48,220 nt of DNA from Pelagibius sp. (GTDB lineage Bacteria > Pseudomonadota > Alphaproteobacteria > Kiloniellales > Kiloniellaceae): contig NZ_JANQKD010000107.1 of assembly GCF_028281305.1 (NCBI RefSeq), forward strand, positions 1-48,220, read 5' to 3'. The position numbers were made by a program, and so were the translations under genes. Under the pieces are notes generated by a model. It had not been told where the DNA came from. It did no database searches and was given only the letters and a program-made list of their open reading frames with translations. Within the stretch, counting starts at the first letter, position 1; each line of letters opens with the position of its first letter. Shown here one piece after another: positions 35,984 to 44,923 of this stretch.

Positions 35984-36046
35984 CTCACCAGATTAATCCT
36001 GCCAAAGACTTAAGGGCTCCACGCCAGCCGCGCAAGCCGGGGGATT

Positions 36047-36883
36047 TCATCCCGCCAGCCGGGCCACGAAGCGCAGCCGGACATAGTCCGCCGACCACTG
36101 GCCCTCAGAATCGCAGAGGCTGGGGCGCAGCCGCTCGGCCACCTCTGCGATCAGCGCCGGCCCGTCGTCCGCAGGAACCTGCTTCAGGAAAGCCTCGGCG
36201 AAGGTCTCCAGCCAGCCGCCGATCTCTCCGGGCAGCGGGGTCGGCCGCGGAATCAGGGCGATGGACCCGACCGCGAAACCGGCCGCTTCCAGCTTGGCCT
36301 GATAGGCCTCCGGCGCGGGGAAGTACCAGGGACAGGCTTTCACGGGATCGGCACCGCGCGCCTGCAGGGATGCGAAGAGCGCCCGGGTGATCGTCTCGAC
36401 GTTGCCCTGGCCACCCATCTCGGCGACAAAGCGGCCGCCAGGCTTCAGAGCCGCCGCGACACCGCGCAGAACGGCATCGGGGTCGAGCATCCAGTGCAGC
36501 GCGGCATTGGAAAGCACCGCATCGAATTCGGCCTCGAAGGTCAGAGCCTCGCCGTTCATCACCCGGGCATCGAGACCGCGCGCCTTGGCTGCCGCTACCT
36601 GTTCGGGCGAGCTGTCGACACCCACCACCTCCGCGCCGGCCGCAGCGATCTTCGCCGTGAGCGCCCCTTCGCCGCAGCCGAGATCGAGCACCCGCTCACC
36701 CCTGGCAGGCTGCAGCAGGTCGAGCAGCGGCGCGCCCAGCTCGGCAACGAAGCCGGCGTTCTTGTTGTAGCGAAGGGGATCCCAATGCTGAGACGCTTGC
36801 TGGACCGCTTGCGGGGACACTTCCTGGGCTGCATTCGCGGCTGGATCGCCGCGTTGGCCGGATGTCGGTTTGTCTTCCGGCAT
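36047..36883 (-). CDS. class I SAM-dependent methyltransferase
   Basis: A 278-aa methyltransferase. The SAM-binding motif I is VLDLGCGEGALTAKIA, motif II is VVGVDSSPEQV, followed by AVLSNAALHWMLDPD and a LKPGGRFVAEMGG post-motif strand. An N-terminal tail of about 30 residues precedes the folded part starting HWDPLRYNKNAGFV. It lies 17 nt after the mlaD stop on the same strand, so it probably shares its transcript. The pattern HWDPxxYxxNAxFV is shared with trans-aconitate- and malonyl-ACP-methyltransferase-like proteins, but the substrate cannot be assigned. Confidence 0.87.
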   Translation of the reverse strand: MPEDKPTSGQRGDPAANAAQEVSPQAVQQASQHWDPLRYNKNAGFVAELGAPLLDLLQPARGERVLDLGCGEGALTAKIAAAGAEVVGVDSSPEQVAAAKARGLDARVMNGEALTFEAEFDAVLSNAALHWMLDPDAVLRGVAAALKPGGRFVAEMGGQGNVETITRALFASLQARGADPVKACPWYFPAPEAYQAKLEAAGFAVGSIALIPRPTPLPGEIGGWLETFAEAFLKQVPADDGPALIAEVAERLRPSLCDSEGQWSADYVRLRFVARLAG

Positions 36884-36900
36884 CTCGGGCCAAGCCGGCC

Positions 36901-37377
36901 TTACTGGCCGCCCCCGGAGGACGTGGCCGTCTCGGCAGCGCTGAAGATGAAGCGGCCCAGCAGGTCGACCACGTTGATCGTGCCCTGGGCAAACTGGATC
37001 TGCTGGCCGTCGGTCAGGTAGTCCTCGGCGCCTCCGGGCTCCAAGGCCACGTAGTTGCCGCCCAAAAGCCCCTCCGGAATGATCCGGGCCGAGGTGTCGC
37101 TCGGCAGCTTGATGGACTCGTCAATGCTGAGGCTGACCTCGGCAAAGTAGGTGTCCGGGTTGAGACGCTGGCTCACCACGCTGCCGACCTTCACGCCGGC
37201 CATGCGGACGTCGGTCCCGGAGGTCAGACCGGAGGCATCGTCGAACTCGACCATCAGGGTATAGCCGCCACCTGCACCCCCTTCGATCGAAGTGGTGCGA
37301 AAGGCGAAGACGATGAACACCACGGCCACCACCAGAACGACAGCGCCCATCACGGTTTCGATCATATTCCTTCGCAT
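36901..37377 (-). CDS. mlaD: outer-membrane lipid asymmetry protein MlaD (MCE domain)
   Basis: A single-MCE-domain protein of 158 aa anchored by one N-terminal membrane helix (ETVMGAVVLVVAVVFIVFAF). It forms the hexameric periplasmic ring of the Mla phospholipid transporter. MCE marks are YTLMVEFDDASGLTSGTDVRMAGVKVG and IIPEGLLGGNYVALEPGG. The mlaE, mlaF, mlaB and mlaC partners are not in the window, so this copy is orphaned here, as is usual for alphaproteobacteria with NDUFA12 upstream. ATG 37377. Confidence 0.94.
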   Translation of the reverse strand: MRRNMIETVMGAVVLVVAVVFIVFAFRTTSIEGGAGGGYTLMVEFDDASGLTSGTDVRMAGVKVGSVVSQRLNPDTYFAEVSLSIDESIKLPSDTSARIIPEGLLGGNYVALEPGGAEDYLTDGQQIQFAQGTINVVDLLGRFIFSAAETATSSGGGQ

Positions 37378-37515
37378 GCTGGTCGTCCTCTATATGCTGG
37401 CTCTGTGTGCTGGCTTTTCAATGCTGGTCCGACAACCTGACCCGCCACTGCCGCTACGGCAATGCACGCTTCTTGGGTGGCTGCGACGCGCATCCGCAAA
37501 CGAGGTGGGCGGACG

Positions 37516-37893
37516 TCAGTTCGGCGTCCAGGGTTCGTAGTCGCCCGTCGCCTTGTCGCGGCGCCCGCCGCGCAGCGTATGGCCGGGCGGCCGGTACGCC
37601 TGCGTCGTGCCGGTCATGTTCGGCTGATGGTCCTTCTGCCAGGCGTGGCGCTTCGGCCCGCCCTCGGGCGGCACTTCGTCGCTCGTATGGTGCAACCAGG
37701 CGTGCCACTCGGCGGGCACCCGGCTCGCCTCGACCTCGCCGTCGTAGATCACCCAGCGCTGCTCGCGGCGCAGGGAGTCCTTGTGGGTGCGCCCGCCGCC
37801 CTTGGCGCGGTAGTAGCGGTTGCCCTGCGCGTCGCGGCCCACCAGTTCACCGCGCAGCCAGGTGTAAATCCATGTTCCGATGGTTGTGCCCAT
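37516..37893 (-). CDS. NADH:ubiquinone oxidoreductase subunit NDUFA12-like
   Basis: A 125-aa accessory subunit of respiratory complex I, found in alphaproteobacteria and mitochondria (NDUFA12/B17.2). Family marks are GTWIYTWLRGELVGRDAQGN, RYYR, RRWVIYDGEVEASRVPAEWHAWLHH-type sequence (here RWVIYDGEVEASRVPAEWH), and the C-terminal PNMTGTTQAYRPPGH. ATG 37893 is the family start. It is the promoter-proximal gene of the minus-strand block leading to mlaD, with 138 nt between them. The 294-nt gap upstream to the GNAT gene shows no further gene. Confidence 0.94.
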   Translation of the reverse strand: MGTTIGTWIYTWLRGELVGRDAQGNRYYRAKGGGRTHKDSLRREQRWVIYDGEVEASRVPAEWHAWLHHTSDEVPPEGGPKRHAWQKDHQPNMTGTTQAYRPPGHTLRGGRRDKATGDYEPWTPN

Positions 37894-38187
37894 AGTCGAG
37901 GCGCGATCCCTAGCAACATCATCACGATCCGGCCGCCTACCGGCGGGAATCCCGCTGCAGGCGGCCAGACTATGGCACCGAGACCGGGAACAGTCCAGCC
38001 CGGGAAGCGCCCCCAGGAGAACCCGGTAAAGCGCGGTTTCTTTGGCTTCTCGGGCGACGCGGGGCCCGATTTGGCTGGTCCCTGGCCCTCCAATCACCTA
38101 GAGATGGATCTGCTGTCGTCGCCCACCACCGCCGCAGTTCGCCCAGCGGTTGCCATGAACGGACCGAGGCCATAGGGAACGCCAGCT

Positions 38188-38775
38188 TTGACAACTCCGC
38201 CAAACCGGATTCCCCGCGAACCCGCCCGGCTGCGTGTCGAGGCTGTGACCGCTGCAACCTGGCCGGACATGGAAGCTCTTTTTGAGGGGCGCGGTGGGCC
38301 GCACTACTGCTGGTGCATGGTCTGGCGCAGGATGCCGTCCAAGCACCGCCGCGACAAAGGGTGTAAGAAGGCCGCGCTGAAGCAGCGCGTCGAAGACGGC
38401 ACACCTGTGGGACTGCTGGGCTATCTCGACGAGCGGCCGGTTGCCTGGTGTTCGGTGGGGCCGCGCCCCTCCTTTCGCCGCCTGGCCGAGATTGAGCCGG
38501 ACCAACTGCGGAAACAACCGGGCAACGTCTGGAGCATCGTCTGCTTTTATGTCCAGCGGGCTTACCGCGGCCAAGGGCTGGCGGCGCAGCTTATCGAGCA
38601 AGCGGTGGCCTATGCGCAGGCGCAGGGCGCCGAGATGGTCGAGGCCTACCCGGTGGAGCCCGAAGCGCCAAGTTACCGCTTCATGGGCTTCATACCGCAG
38701 TTCGCCCGCGCCGGTTTCACCATGGCCGGCAAGGCCGGTGGCCGCCGCCACATCATGCAGCGGCGCTTGCGGTGA
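38188..38775 (+). CDS. GNAT family N-acetyltransferase
   Basis: A 195-aa GNAT protein. The acetyl-CoA loop is QRAYRGQGLAAQLIEQA, after the strand VWSIVCFYV; the N-terminal part has a PHYCWCMVWRRMP segment with two Cys and Trp residues that recurs in an uncharacterised GNAT group. The end EAPSYRFMGFIPQFARAGF is typical of that group. The start is TTG 38188, with AGGGAA eight nt upstream; no ATG is in range. Its substrate is unknown. It converges with the RND pump gene. Confidence 0.85.
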   Translation: MTTPPNRIPREPARLRVEAVTAATWPDMEALFEGRGGPHYCWCMVWRRMPSKHRRDKGCKKAALKQRVEDGTPVGLLGYLDERPVAWCSVGPRPSFRRLAEIEPDQLRKQPGNVWSIVCFYVQRAYRGQGLAAQLIEQAVAYAQAQGAEMVEAYPVEPEAPSYRFMGFIPQFARAGFTMAGKAGGRRHIMQRRLR

Positions 38776-38812
38776 GGCTTTGGTCGAGCGGGCCCGCCGC
38801 CGGACCCTCCGG

Positions 38813-41800
38813 TCACTCCGCGGCGGCGGGGACCGGCGAAGTCTCCCTGCCCAACGATCCGGGCTCCCCGCCCTGCTGCTGCGCAAAACCCCCGCCCGGC
38901 CGCATGACCAGGGCGAACATCGGCGGCGTGAAATAGAACGACACCAGCGTCGACAGCAGCACACCACCCGCGATCGCCATGGCAAAGGGTGGCCAAAAGC
39001 CGCCGCCGGCCAGGATCAGCGGGATGAAACCGCCGACCGTGGTGATGGTGGTGGAAAGGATGTGGCGCGCCTGGCGGCTGACGACCCGGCGCATGGCGGT
39101 GAGATCGCCGCGGACCGCCCCCGGATCGCGCTGCAGAGCGGTCAGGACGATGATGGCGGCGTTCACGGAAACGCCGATGGAGCCGATGGTTCCGATCAGC
39201 GCCTGAATGCCGAAGGGGTACTGGAACACGGCCAGGGCCAGCAGGCTGAGCCCCATCGACAGACCGGCAACGGCCGTGGTCACCAGAGACAGCCGGTAGG
39301 ATCCGAAGGTGAGGAAGATCGCCACCACCGTCAGCGTGACCACCAAGCCTGCGGCGGCGGCAAGGTTCCGGGTGGTTTCGGCCCTGGCATCCGCGTCGCC
39401 GCCGACCTCCAGCCGATAGCCTGGGGCAAGGCCCAGGGGGTTCTCGGTCAACAAGGTCTGCGCCTGCTTCAGCACCTCTTCCGGCAGCACGCCGCGGGCG
39501 ATGAAGCCCTGGACCGTGTTCACCCGCTCACCGTTGCGCCGGGTGATCGGACTGTCGGACGGCAGCAGCACGAGGGCGCCAAGGGCGGTCAGAGGAATGC
39601 CGGGGTAGCCGCCGCTGGCGGCGGTCTCCGCGGCGCCCGGCGGGACAATCACCAGGCTGCGCAGCGCCTCCACGCTGCCCCGCGCCCCGTCTGACAGGCG
39701 CACGCGCAGCGGCAGTTCTTCGGTCGCTTCGACCAGCGAGCCGCCCAGGGCACCACTGAGACCGGCCTCGAGCTGGCGGGCGACCTCTGCCAGCGAAAGG
39801 CCGGCCAGCCGCACCTTGTGCTCGTCGAGCCGGAACACCAGCTTCGGCTCGGCGCCATTGAGGTCGGCCCGGGTGTGGGTGATCTCGGGGATCCGCGCCA
39901 GCAGCCCGCGCAGCACCTGGCCGTCTTCGCGCAGGGTTTCCAGATTGGGGCCCACCAGACGCAGTTCGACCGGCGCGTTCACCGGCGGCCCCTGCACCAG
40001 TCCGCGGACCAGGACCTGGGCCTGCGGAAACTCCCGGTCGAGAGCGGCCTGGAGCGCGGGAATGAGCCGCTCGGTGGCTTCCGGCGAGACGCTGGTGACG
40101 AGAGCCTCGGCAAAGCCGGACACGCCATCGCGGTCGGTCACCATGTTGTAGTAGAAGGCCGGCGCCGACTCGCCGATGACCCAGTGCAGGCTGCGGATCT
40201 CCGCTTCTTCCCGCAGCCGCGCGTCCATGCGCAGCGCCAGGGCCTCCGTCTCGGCAATGGCCGCGCCGCCCGGCAGGCTCACCTGAACGTAGAACTGGTC
40301 GCGGTCGACGCCCGGGAAGAACTGCGCCGTCAGGGTCGGGAAGGCGGCGAAGCCCATCAGCGGCAGCACCAGGGCGCCCAGGATCGCCAAGCCCTTGTGC
40401 CGCAGCGCCAGGTCCAGCGAGCGGTCGAAGAGACGGCCCAGCCGCGGCAAGGTGATGCCGCGCTGCAGGAGACCGCCCCGCGATGCCGACTGCGTGCCCG
40501 CCGCCAGAAGGCGTCCGGCCAGTGCCGGCGTCACAGTCAAGGCCAGCAGCAGGGAGACCGACAGCATGATGATGACCGACAGCGCGATGGAGCCGACGAA
40601 ATCGCCCGCAGGGCCCGGCAGCAGCGCCATGGGCACAAAGGCCAGGACGGTGGTCACCGTCGAGGCCAGCAGCGGAACCGCCAGCCGGTCGACGGACTCC
40701 GCCACCGCCCGCAACGCCGGCAGCCCGGCTGCGATGCGGCGCTTGATCTGATCGGACATGACGATGGCGGCATCCACCAGCAATCCGAGCGCGACGATGA
40801 GCCCGGTCACCGACATCTGTTGGATCGGCAGGCCGAGCCATTGCATCACGGTCACCGACATCAAGGTCGCGAGCGGGATCACCGCTGCGACAACGCTGGC
40901 CGCCCGCCAGCCAAGCGACACGAAGAGCACGAGCACCACCAGCGACACGCCGATGGCGAGATTGACCCCCAGATCGGCGAAGCGCTGCTGGGTGTAGCGG
41001 CTCTGGTCGAAGATCAGCCGGTGCTCCAGGCCGCCGGGCAGTCCAGCCTCAAAGTCCGCAATGACCGCCTTGGCGGCAGCCGTCCAGGCATCCACCTGGC
41101 GGTCGTTTTCCATCCGTGCGGCCACCAGCACTGCAGGGCGGCCATCGGCGTAGGCGATCTCGCGTGGCGGGTCGGCAAAGGCGCGCTCAATGGCAGCGAC
41201 ATCGCTCAGCCGCAGGGTGGTGCCAACAGCATCGCTGCGCAGCGGAATGTCACGGATGCGCTGCAGGGTTTCGATCTCGCCTTCGGTCTCGACCAGCAGG
41301 TCGTAGCGTTCGCCGCGCAACTGGCCGGAGCGCACCTTGGCGTCGGCCTGGGCCACGGCGGCGGACACGTCGTCGAAGCTGAGGCCCAGGCCCGCCAGAC
41401 GCCGTGCGTCCACGGTGACCCGCACCTCCTCCTCCCTTTCGCCGAAGAGGCGCACGTGCTTGGTGTCGGAAATCTGGCGCAGCCGGTCCTGCAGGAGTTC
41501 GGCATAGCGCCGCTGGATCGCGGAGTTCGGGGCCAGGTCGCCGCGCATGACGATGGCGCTGATCGTCGTGTAGGCCGAGGTCCGGTCGGTATCCAGTTCC
41601 GGTTCCGGCACCCCGGCGGGAAAGCTGCGCGCGGCCTCGCTCAAGGCGTCGCGGATCTCCGCCCAGACCTGCTCGATGGTCTCCTCGCCGATGTACAGCG
41701 AGAGCTCCACCGAGATCACGGAGACACCGGTCCGCGAGGTGGAGCGGATTTCGTCGATCTCCGGAATCTCGCGCAGTTCCTCCTCGATCTTTTCGGTCAC

Positions 41801-41989
41801 CAGGGACTCGACCCGTGACGGCTCGGCGCCCGGATAGGGCGTGACGACCGTGGCGAAGAGGTTGGTGATGGTCGGGTCCTCCTGGCGGCCGATGCTGGTG
41901 GCGGCGGAGGCCGCCAGAGCGAGGATGACCCCGAGGACCAGGAACAGCAGGCGGGTATTGCGGAACAGCAGGGTCTTCATCGCGGTCAT
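38813..41989 (-). CDS. RND efflux transporter permease
   Basis: An inner-membrane proton-driven pump of the AcrB type, 1058 aa, with 12 membrane helices and two large periplasmic loops. The start MKTLLFRNTRLLFLVLG and the YPGAEPSRVESLVTEKIE porter segment are standard. The relay residues deviate: TM4 reads GLLVDAAIVM, keeping the first Asp of the usual DD pair but with Ala for the second; TM10 reads IGVSVNAAIIVL with Asn where AcrB has its Lys. The stop of the adaptor gene overlaps its ATG (ATGA). An outer-membrane channel gene is not adjacent. Confidence 0.93.
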   Translation of the reverse strand: MTAMKTLLFRNTRLLFLVLGVILALAASAATSIGRQEDPTITNLFATVVTPYPGAEPSRVESLVTEKIEEELREIPEIDEIRSTSRTGVSVISVELSLYIGEETIEQVWAEIRDALSEAARSFPAGVPEPELDTDRTSAYTTISAIVMRGDLAPNSAIQRRYAELLQDRLRQISDTKHVRLFGEREEEVRVTVDARRLAGLGLSFDDVSAAVAQADAKVRSGQLRGERYDLLVETEGEIETLQRIRDIPLRSDAVGTTLRLSDVAAIERAFADPPREIAYADGRPAVLVAARMENDRQVDAWTAAAKAVIADFEAGLPGGLEHRLIFDQSRYTQQRFADLGVNLAIGVSLVVLVLFVSLGWRAASVVAAVIPLATLMSVTVMQWLGLPIQQMSVTGLIVALGLLVDAAIVMSDQIKRRIAAGLPALRAVAESVDRLAVPLLASTVTTVLAFVPMALLPGPAGDFVGSIALSVIIMLSVSLLLALTVTPALAGRLLAAGTQSASRGGLLQRGITLPRLGRLFDRSLDLALRHKGLAILGALVLPLMGFAAFPTLTAQFFPGVDRDQFYVQVSLPGGAAIAETEALALRMDARLREEAEIRSLHWVIGESAPAFYYNMVTDRDGVSGFAEALVTSVSPEATERLIPALQAALDREFPQAQVLVRGLVQGPPVNAPVELRLVGPNLETLREDGQVLRGLLARIPEITHTRADLNGAEPKLVFRLDEHKVRLAGLSLAEVARQLEAGLSGALGGSLVEATEELPLRVRLSDGARGSVEALRSLVIVPPGAAETAASGGYPGIPLTALGALVLLPSDSPITRRNGERVNTVQGFIARGVLPEEVLKQAQTLLTENPLGLAPGYRLEVGGDADARAETTRNLAAAAGLVVTLTVVAIFLTFGSYRLSLVTTAVAGLSMGLSLLALAVFQYPFGIQALIGTIGSIGVSVNAAIIVLTALQRDPGAVRGDLTAMRRVVSRQARHILSTTITTVGGFIPLILAGGGFWPPFAMAIAGGVLLSTLVSFYFTPPMFALVMRPGGGFAQQQGGEPGSLGRETSPVPAAAE

Positions 41990-43113
41990 CCCTCGCCGGC
42001 GGCAAGGGAAACCTGCTGCCCCGGAACCACCCGGTTGCGGCCGCTGGCAACGACGCGGTCGCCGGCCCGCAGGGTGCCGCGCACGAAGACACGGTCGCCG
42101 GCCGTGTGCAGCAGCTCGACCGCTTCCTGGCCGATGCGGAAGGTGCCGTCGTTATCCGGCTGCAGGGTCAGAACCGACCACAGGCCGCGTTCACCCTCCG
42201 TCAGTGCGGAGATCGGCAGCCAGAACCCCTCTGCTGCAACCAAACGGGACAGATGCAGCTCAACCGTGTCGCCGAAGTCCACCTCCGGCTCTCCCAGCAC
42301 GTCGAAGAGGATACCGATCGTGCGGGTCGCCGTGGTGAGGTCCGGCCGGATGGCGGCGATGCGGGCCTGCAGGGCCCGGCCGTTTGCGGAGAGGCCGATC
42401 ACCGCCCCCGGGCTCAGCGCGGCCGCCGCCTCCGGCGACACACCGATGCGGGCTTGCGGGCGCCCGGTCTCGAGAATATCGACGACCGGCGTGCCGGCGT
42501 CCACGACACTGCCGTTGTCAATGAACCGCGCCCCGATGCGGCCGCCAAAGGGGGCCCGCACCACCGATTTGTCGAGGTCGACATCGATGCGGCGAATGGC
42601 GGCATCGAGCGCCGCCAACTCGCCCTCCAGGGCCACCGCCCCCAGGCGCGCTTCGTCGAGGCGCTGCTCGGAGGCGTGACCCCGGTCGCGCAGTACGCGC
42701 TGGCGCCCTTCGGTGAGACGGGCCAGCTCTAGCGAGGCAATCACCTGCTGGCGCTGACCGAGCAGACGGTCGCGTTCCGCCTCGAGGATCGCCGTGTCCA
42801 AGGTGGCGACGACAGCGCCGGTATCCACCGCCTCGCCCTCCTCCACCGTAACGGCCGTCACCAGCCCCGAGCGCTCGAAGGCGATACGCGCCCGCTGTGC
42901 GGGCTCCAGGCGGCCGACAAAGCGCTCGGCAACCGCGTAGCCCTGCTCGGCTTCCAGAACCAGACTCGCCACCGGAATGGGTGCGAAGCTGTGGGCGCCT
43001 TCGGCTTTCGACTGTGCCGCGCGCAGATGCAGAAGGGCCGCGCCGCCAGCGAGGATGGCCAGAAAGCCCGCCGCGACCAGCGCAATGAAAAAGGTGCGTA
43101 GCAACCGGTTCAT
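41986..43113 (-). CDS. RND efflux periplasmic adaptor (membrane fusion protein)
   Basis: A HlyD/AcrA-family adaptor of 375 aa linking the pump to an outer-membrane channel. It has one N-terminal membrane helix (TFFIALVAAGFLAILAGGAAL), the lipoyl half-motifs GLVTAVTVEEGEAVDTGAVV and VRAPFGGRIGARFIDNGSVV either side of a coiled-coil hairpin, and beta-barrel and membrane-proximal domains after that. ATG 43113 has AAGGGAAG upstream. It is the first pump gene after marR, with 129 nt and a palindromic operator in between. Confidence 0.93.
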   Translation of the reverse strand: MNRLLRTFFIALVAAGFLAILAGGAALLHLRAAQSKAEGAHSFAPIPVASLVLEAEQGYAVAERFVGRLEPAQRARIAFERSGLVTAVTVEEGEAVDTGAVVATLDTAILEAERDRLLGQRQQVIASLELARLTEGRQRVLRDRGHASEQRLDEARLGAVALEGELAALDAAIRRIDVDLDKSVVRAPFGGRIGARFIDNGSVVDAGTPVVDILETGRPQARIGVSPEAAAALSPGAVIGLSANGRALQARIAAIRPDLTTATRTIGILFDVLGEPEVDFGDTVELHLSRLVAAEGFWLPISALTEGERGLWSVLTLQPDNDGTFRIGQEAVELLHTAGDRVFVRGTLRAGDRVVASGRNRVVPGQQVSLAAGEG

Positions 43114-43167
43114 ATCCGCTTCCCTTTTGGCCTTGGCTTCGCGAGCCCGCTTCTTTGTATTCTGCGT

Positions 43168-43189
43168 TTTACGTGGAATTACACGTAAA
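43168..43189. promoter_or_regulatory. palindromic operator A, ahead of the pump genes
   Basis: TTTACGTG-GAATTA-CACGTAAA, a perfect 8-bp inverted repeat with a 6-bp spacer, about 55 nt upstream of the adaptor start. The core GTGGAATT-x-CAC is also found in the marR promoter (operator B). It is a probable MarR binding site; a promoter here is not clear. Confidence 0.72.
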
Positions 43190-43242
43190 CGGATCACGGA
43201 AGCGCTGTCGATTTCGGTCCATAGAAGGCAGATTTCCTGGGA

Positions 43243-43668
43243 TCACTCCGCGAGGCGGTCGAGGGCGCGGCGCAGGTCCGGCCAGTCCACCTCCGCAAGG
43301 CGTTCGTGCGAGACCTTCTGGGCCGTCTGCCAGAGGGGCACCGCCTTCTTCAAAAGGGCCTGCCCCTGCGGGGTCAGCTTCAGACGCCGCACGCGCGCAT
43401 CCTTTTCGTCCGCGACGGAGGTCACGAGGCCCCGCCTTTCCAGCGGCCGCAGGTCCTTGGTCAGCGTGGTCCGGTCCATGCCGAGCCCGGCGGCAAGGGC
43501 GCCCAGCGGTGCGGGCCGCTCCCGCTTCAAGGCAGCCAGGATCGTAAACTGCCCCGCCTTGAGCGCCACGGGCCTGAGCGCATCCTCGTAGCGCTTGGAG
43601 ATCTTGCGGGCGACGCGCCGCATCGTCTGGCAGACACAGGCCGCCTCGAAGTCCGCTGCTGCGATCAT
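43243..43668 (-). CDS. MarR family transcriptional regulator
   Basis: A winged-helix repressor of 141 aa. The recognition helix is in GMDRTTLTKDLRPLERRGLV and the wing DEKDARVRRLKLTPQG. The start MIAAADFEAACVCQTMRRVAR has a Cys-x-Cys near the N-terminus, possibly redox-relevant. ATG 43668 has AAAGGA eight nt upstream; the longer frame to 43707 or the other frame over the same region is not convincing. It lies directly before the adaptor and pump on the same strand and very likely controls both, through operators A and B. Confidence 0.92.
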   Translation of the reverse strand: MIAAADFEAACVCQTMRRVARKISKRYEDALRPVALKAGQFTILAALKRERPAPLGALAAGLGMDRTTLTKDLRPLERRGLVTSVADEKDARVRRLKLTPQGQALLKKAVPLWQTAQKVSHERLAEVDWPDLRRALDRLAE

Positions 43669-43688
43669 GGGGATTTCCTTTCCAGATC

Positions 43689-43717
43689 CAGATAGGTGCA
43701 ATTCCACATAATGTCAA
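43689..43717 (-). promoter_or_regulatory. marR promoter with operator B in the spacer
   Basis: On the minus strand: TTGACA (43717-43712), a 17-nt spacer, and TATCTG (43694-43689). The spacer contains TTATGTGGAATTGCACC, the same core as operator A (GTGGAATT-x-CAC). Binding there would block RNA polymerase directly, so marR is probably autorepressed. Confidence 0.75.
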
Positions 43718-43782
43718 GCTGGATAACGGCTGCGCCGATCATCGCGCCCGTTGCCTGCGGTGCGCAAAAACCTCGGAAAACC

Positions 43783-44787
43783 CTAGGGCTGGACGCCCTC
43801 GCGGGTCGAGGCGCGCACGACCAGATGGGTCGGGATGCGGCGGATCTCGCTGGGGCGCCGCGGTTGTTCCAGGCGCAGATCGAGAAGCGCGATGATCTGT
43901 GCCACCACGGCGTTGACGGGATAGTCGAGGGTGGTGAGTTGGAAGCTGCGGCGGGCGCTGTCCGGCAGGTTGTTGAAGCCGATGATCGCCACGTCCCCCG
44001 GCACGCCGAGCCCCAGGGCACGGCTGGCCTCGAGGGCGGCAATGGCGATGCGGTCGTTGCTGCAAAAGATGCCGTCCGGCCGCGGTGTGCGCGACAGCAA
44101 GGTGGTGGCCGCGGCGAAGGCGGCGGCATCGTCGCGCCCCGTCACGCTCTGCTGCACAATGCTGTGCCCCGCAGTGCGGGCGGCCGTCTGAAAGCCGTTG
44201 CGGCGTTCCCGGTCGGAGAAGGTGGCGCCGCCCTGGCCGAGAAAGGCCAGCTGCCGACAGCCGGTGCGCAGCAGCAGTTGGGCCGCCTGCCGCCCACCGT
44301 CGTGATTGTCGGCCAGCACACAGTCCACGCCCGGCGCCTCCAGCACCCGCCCGGCCAGAATGACCGGAAGCCCAGCGCGCACGCAGCGCTCCGAATGGGC
44401 CAGCGACATGGTGCCCGCGGAAACGACGACCGCGTCGGACTGGTAATCCAGGGCCTGCAGCATCCCCTCCTCGCCGGGGGCGCCGACAGCGGCGGGGGAC
44501 AGCATCAGCCGGGTACCGCGCTCGGCCAGGGCCTCGGCCAGGCAGTCCATGAAGCGGGCATCGAAGGGATCGGTCATGCGCCCCATGACCAGGGTGACCA
44601 GGTTGGTGCGGTTGCGCACCAGGCCGCGGGCCAGCAGCGAGGGGCGGTAGCCGAGGAGGTCGGCGGCGGCCAGAACCTTCTCGCGGGTCTTCAGGGAAGC
44701 GCTGGCCCCTTCGGTGAACACCCGGGACACGGCGGAGGCGGAAACCCCGGCTTCCCGGGCAACGTCTTTGATCGTGACTCGGCGCAT
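43783..44787 (-). CDS. LacI family transcriptional regulator
   Basis: A 334-aa repressor: N-terminal helix-turn-helix (VTIKDVAREAGVSASAVSRV), hinge helix (GYRPSLLARGLV) and a periplasmic-binding-protein-like sensor domain ending IIGFNNLPDSARR and TTLDYP. It is divergent from the ABC transporter genes, separated by 271 nt holding two LacI-type operators, so it most likely represses them until the sugar or its product binds. The ligand is not evident. It starts at ATG 44787. Confidence 0.93.
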   Translation of the reverse strand: MRRVTIKDVAREAGVSASAVSRVFTEGASASLKTREKVLAAADLLGYRPSLLARGLVRNRTNLVTLVMGRMTDPFDARFMDCLAEALAERGTRLMLSPAAVGAPGEEGMLQALDYQSDAVVVSAGTMSLAHSERCVRAGLPVILAGRVLEAPGVDCVLADNHDGGRQAAQLLLRTGCRQLAFLGQGGATFSDRERRNGFQTAARTAGHSIVQQSVTGRDDAAAFAAATTLLSRTPRPDGIFCSNDRIAIAALEASRALGLGVPGDVAIIGFNNLPDSARRSFQLTTLDYPVNAVVAQIIALLDLRLEQPRRPSEIRRIPTHLVVRASTREGVQP

Positions 44788-44820
44788 CGGGAGAGACTAT
44801 CGGAAACACAAGGCCTGCTT

Positions 44821-44832
44821 GCAAACGTTTTC
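44821..44832. promoter_or_regulatory. LacI-type operator O1
   Basis: GCAAACGTTTTC, one base from the perfect palindrome at 44912, close to the regulator's start. The centre is 91 bp from the second operator. With its central CG it fits the LacI-family consensus, supporting both autoregulation and looping. Confidence 0.72.
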
Positions 44833-44911
44833 TCACTCCCGCAGGACAGGCGAAATGCTTCATACAAAGTTCATTTGAGAGGAAACGATAGAAAGCGTAG
44901 AGTCTCGTTTC

Positions 44912-44923
44912 GCAAACGTTTGC
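44912..44923. promoter_or_regulatory. LacI-type operator O2
   Basis: A perfect 12-bp palindrome, GCAAACGTTTGC, about 136 nt upstream of the binding-protein start. It is the probable main operator for the divergent ABC transporter operon. Confidence 0.8.

Noticed and set aside
39818..41818. 666-aa open frame opposite the RND pump
   Set aside because: Gln/Arg/His-rich antisense shadow of a complete pump gene, with no domain.
43169..43717. Alternative 182-aa frame over marR
   Set aside because: Only the frame 43243-43668 shows the MarR helix-turn-helix and wing; the other is low-complexity.
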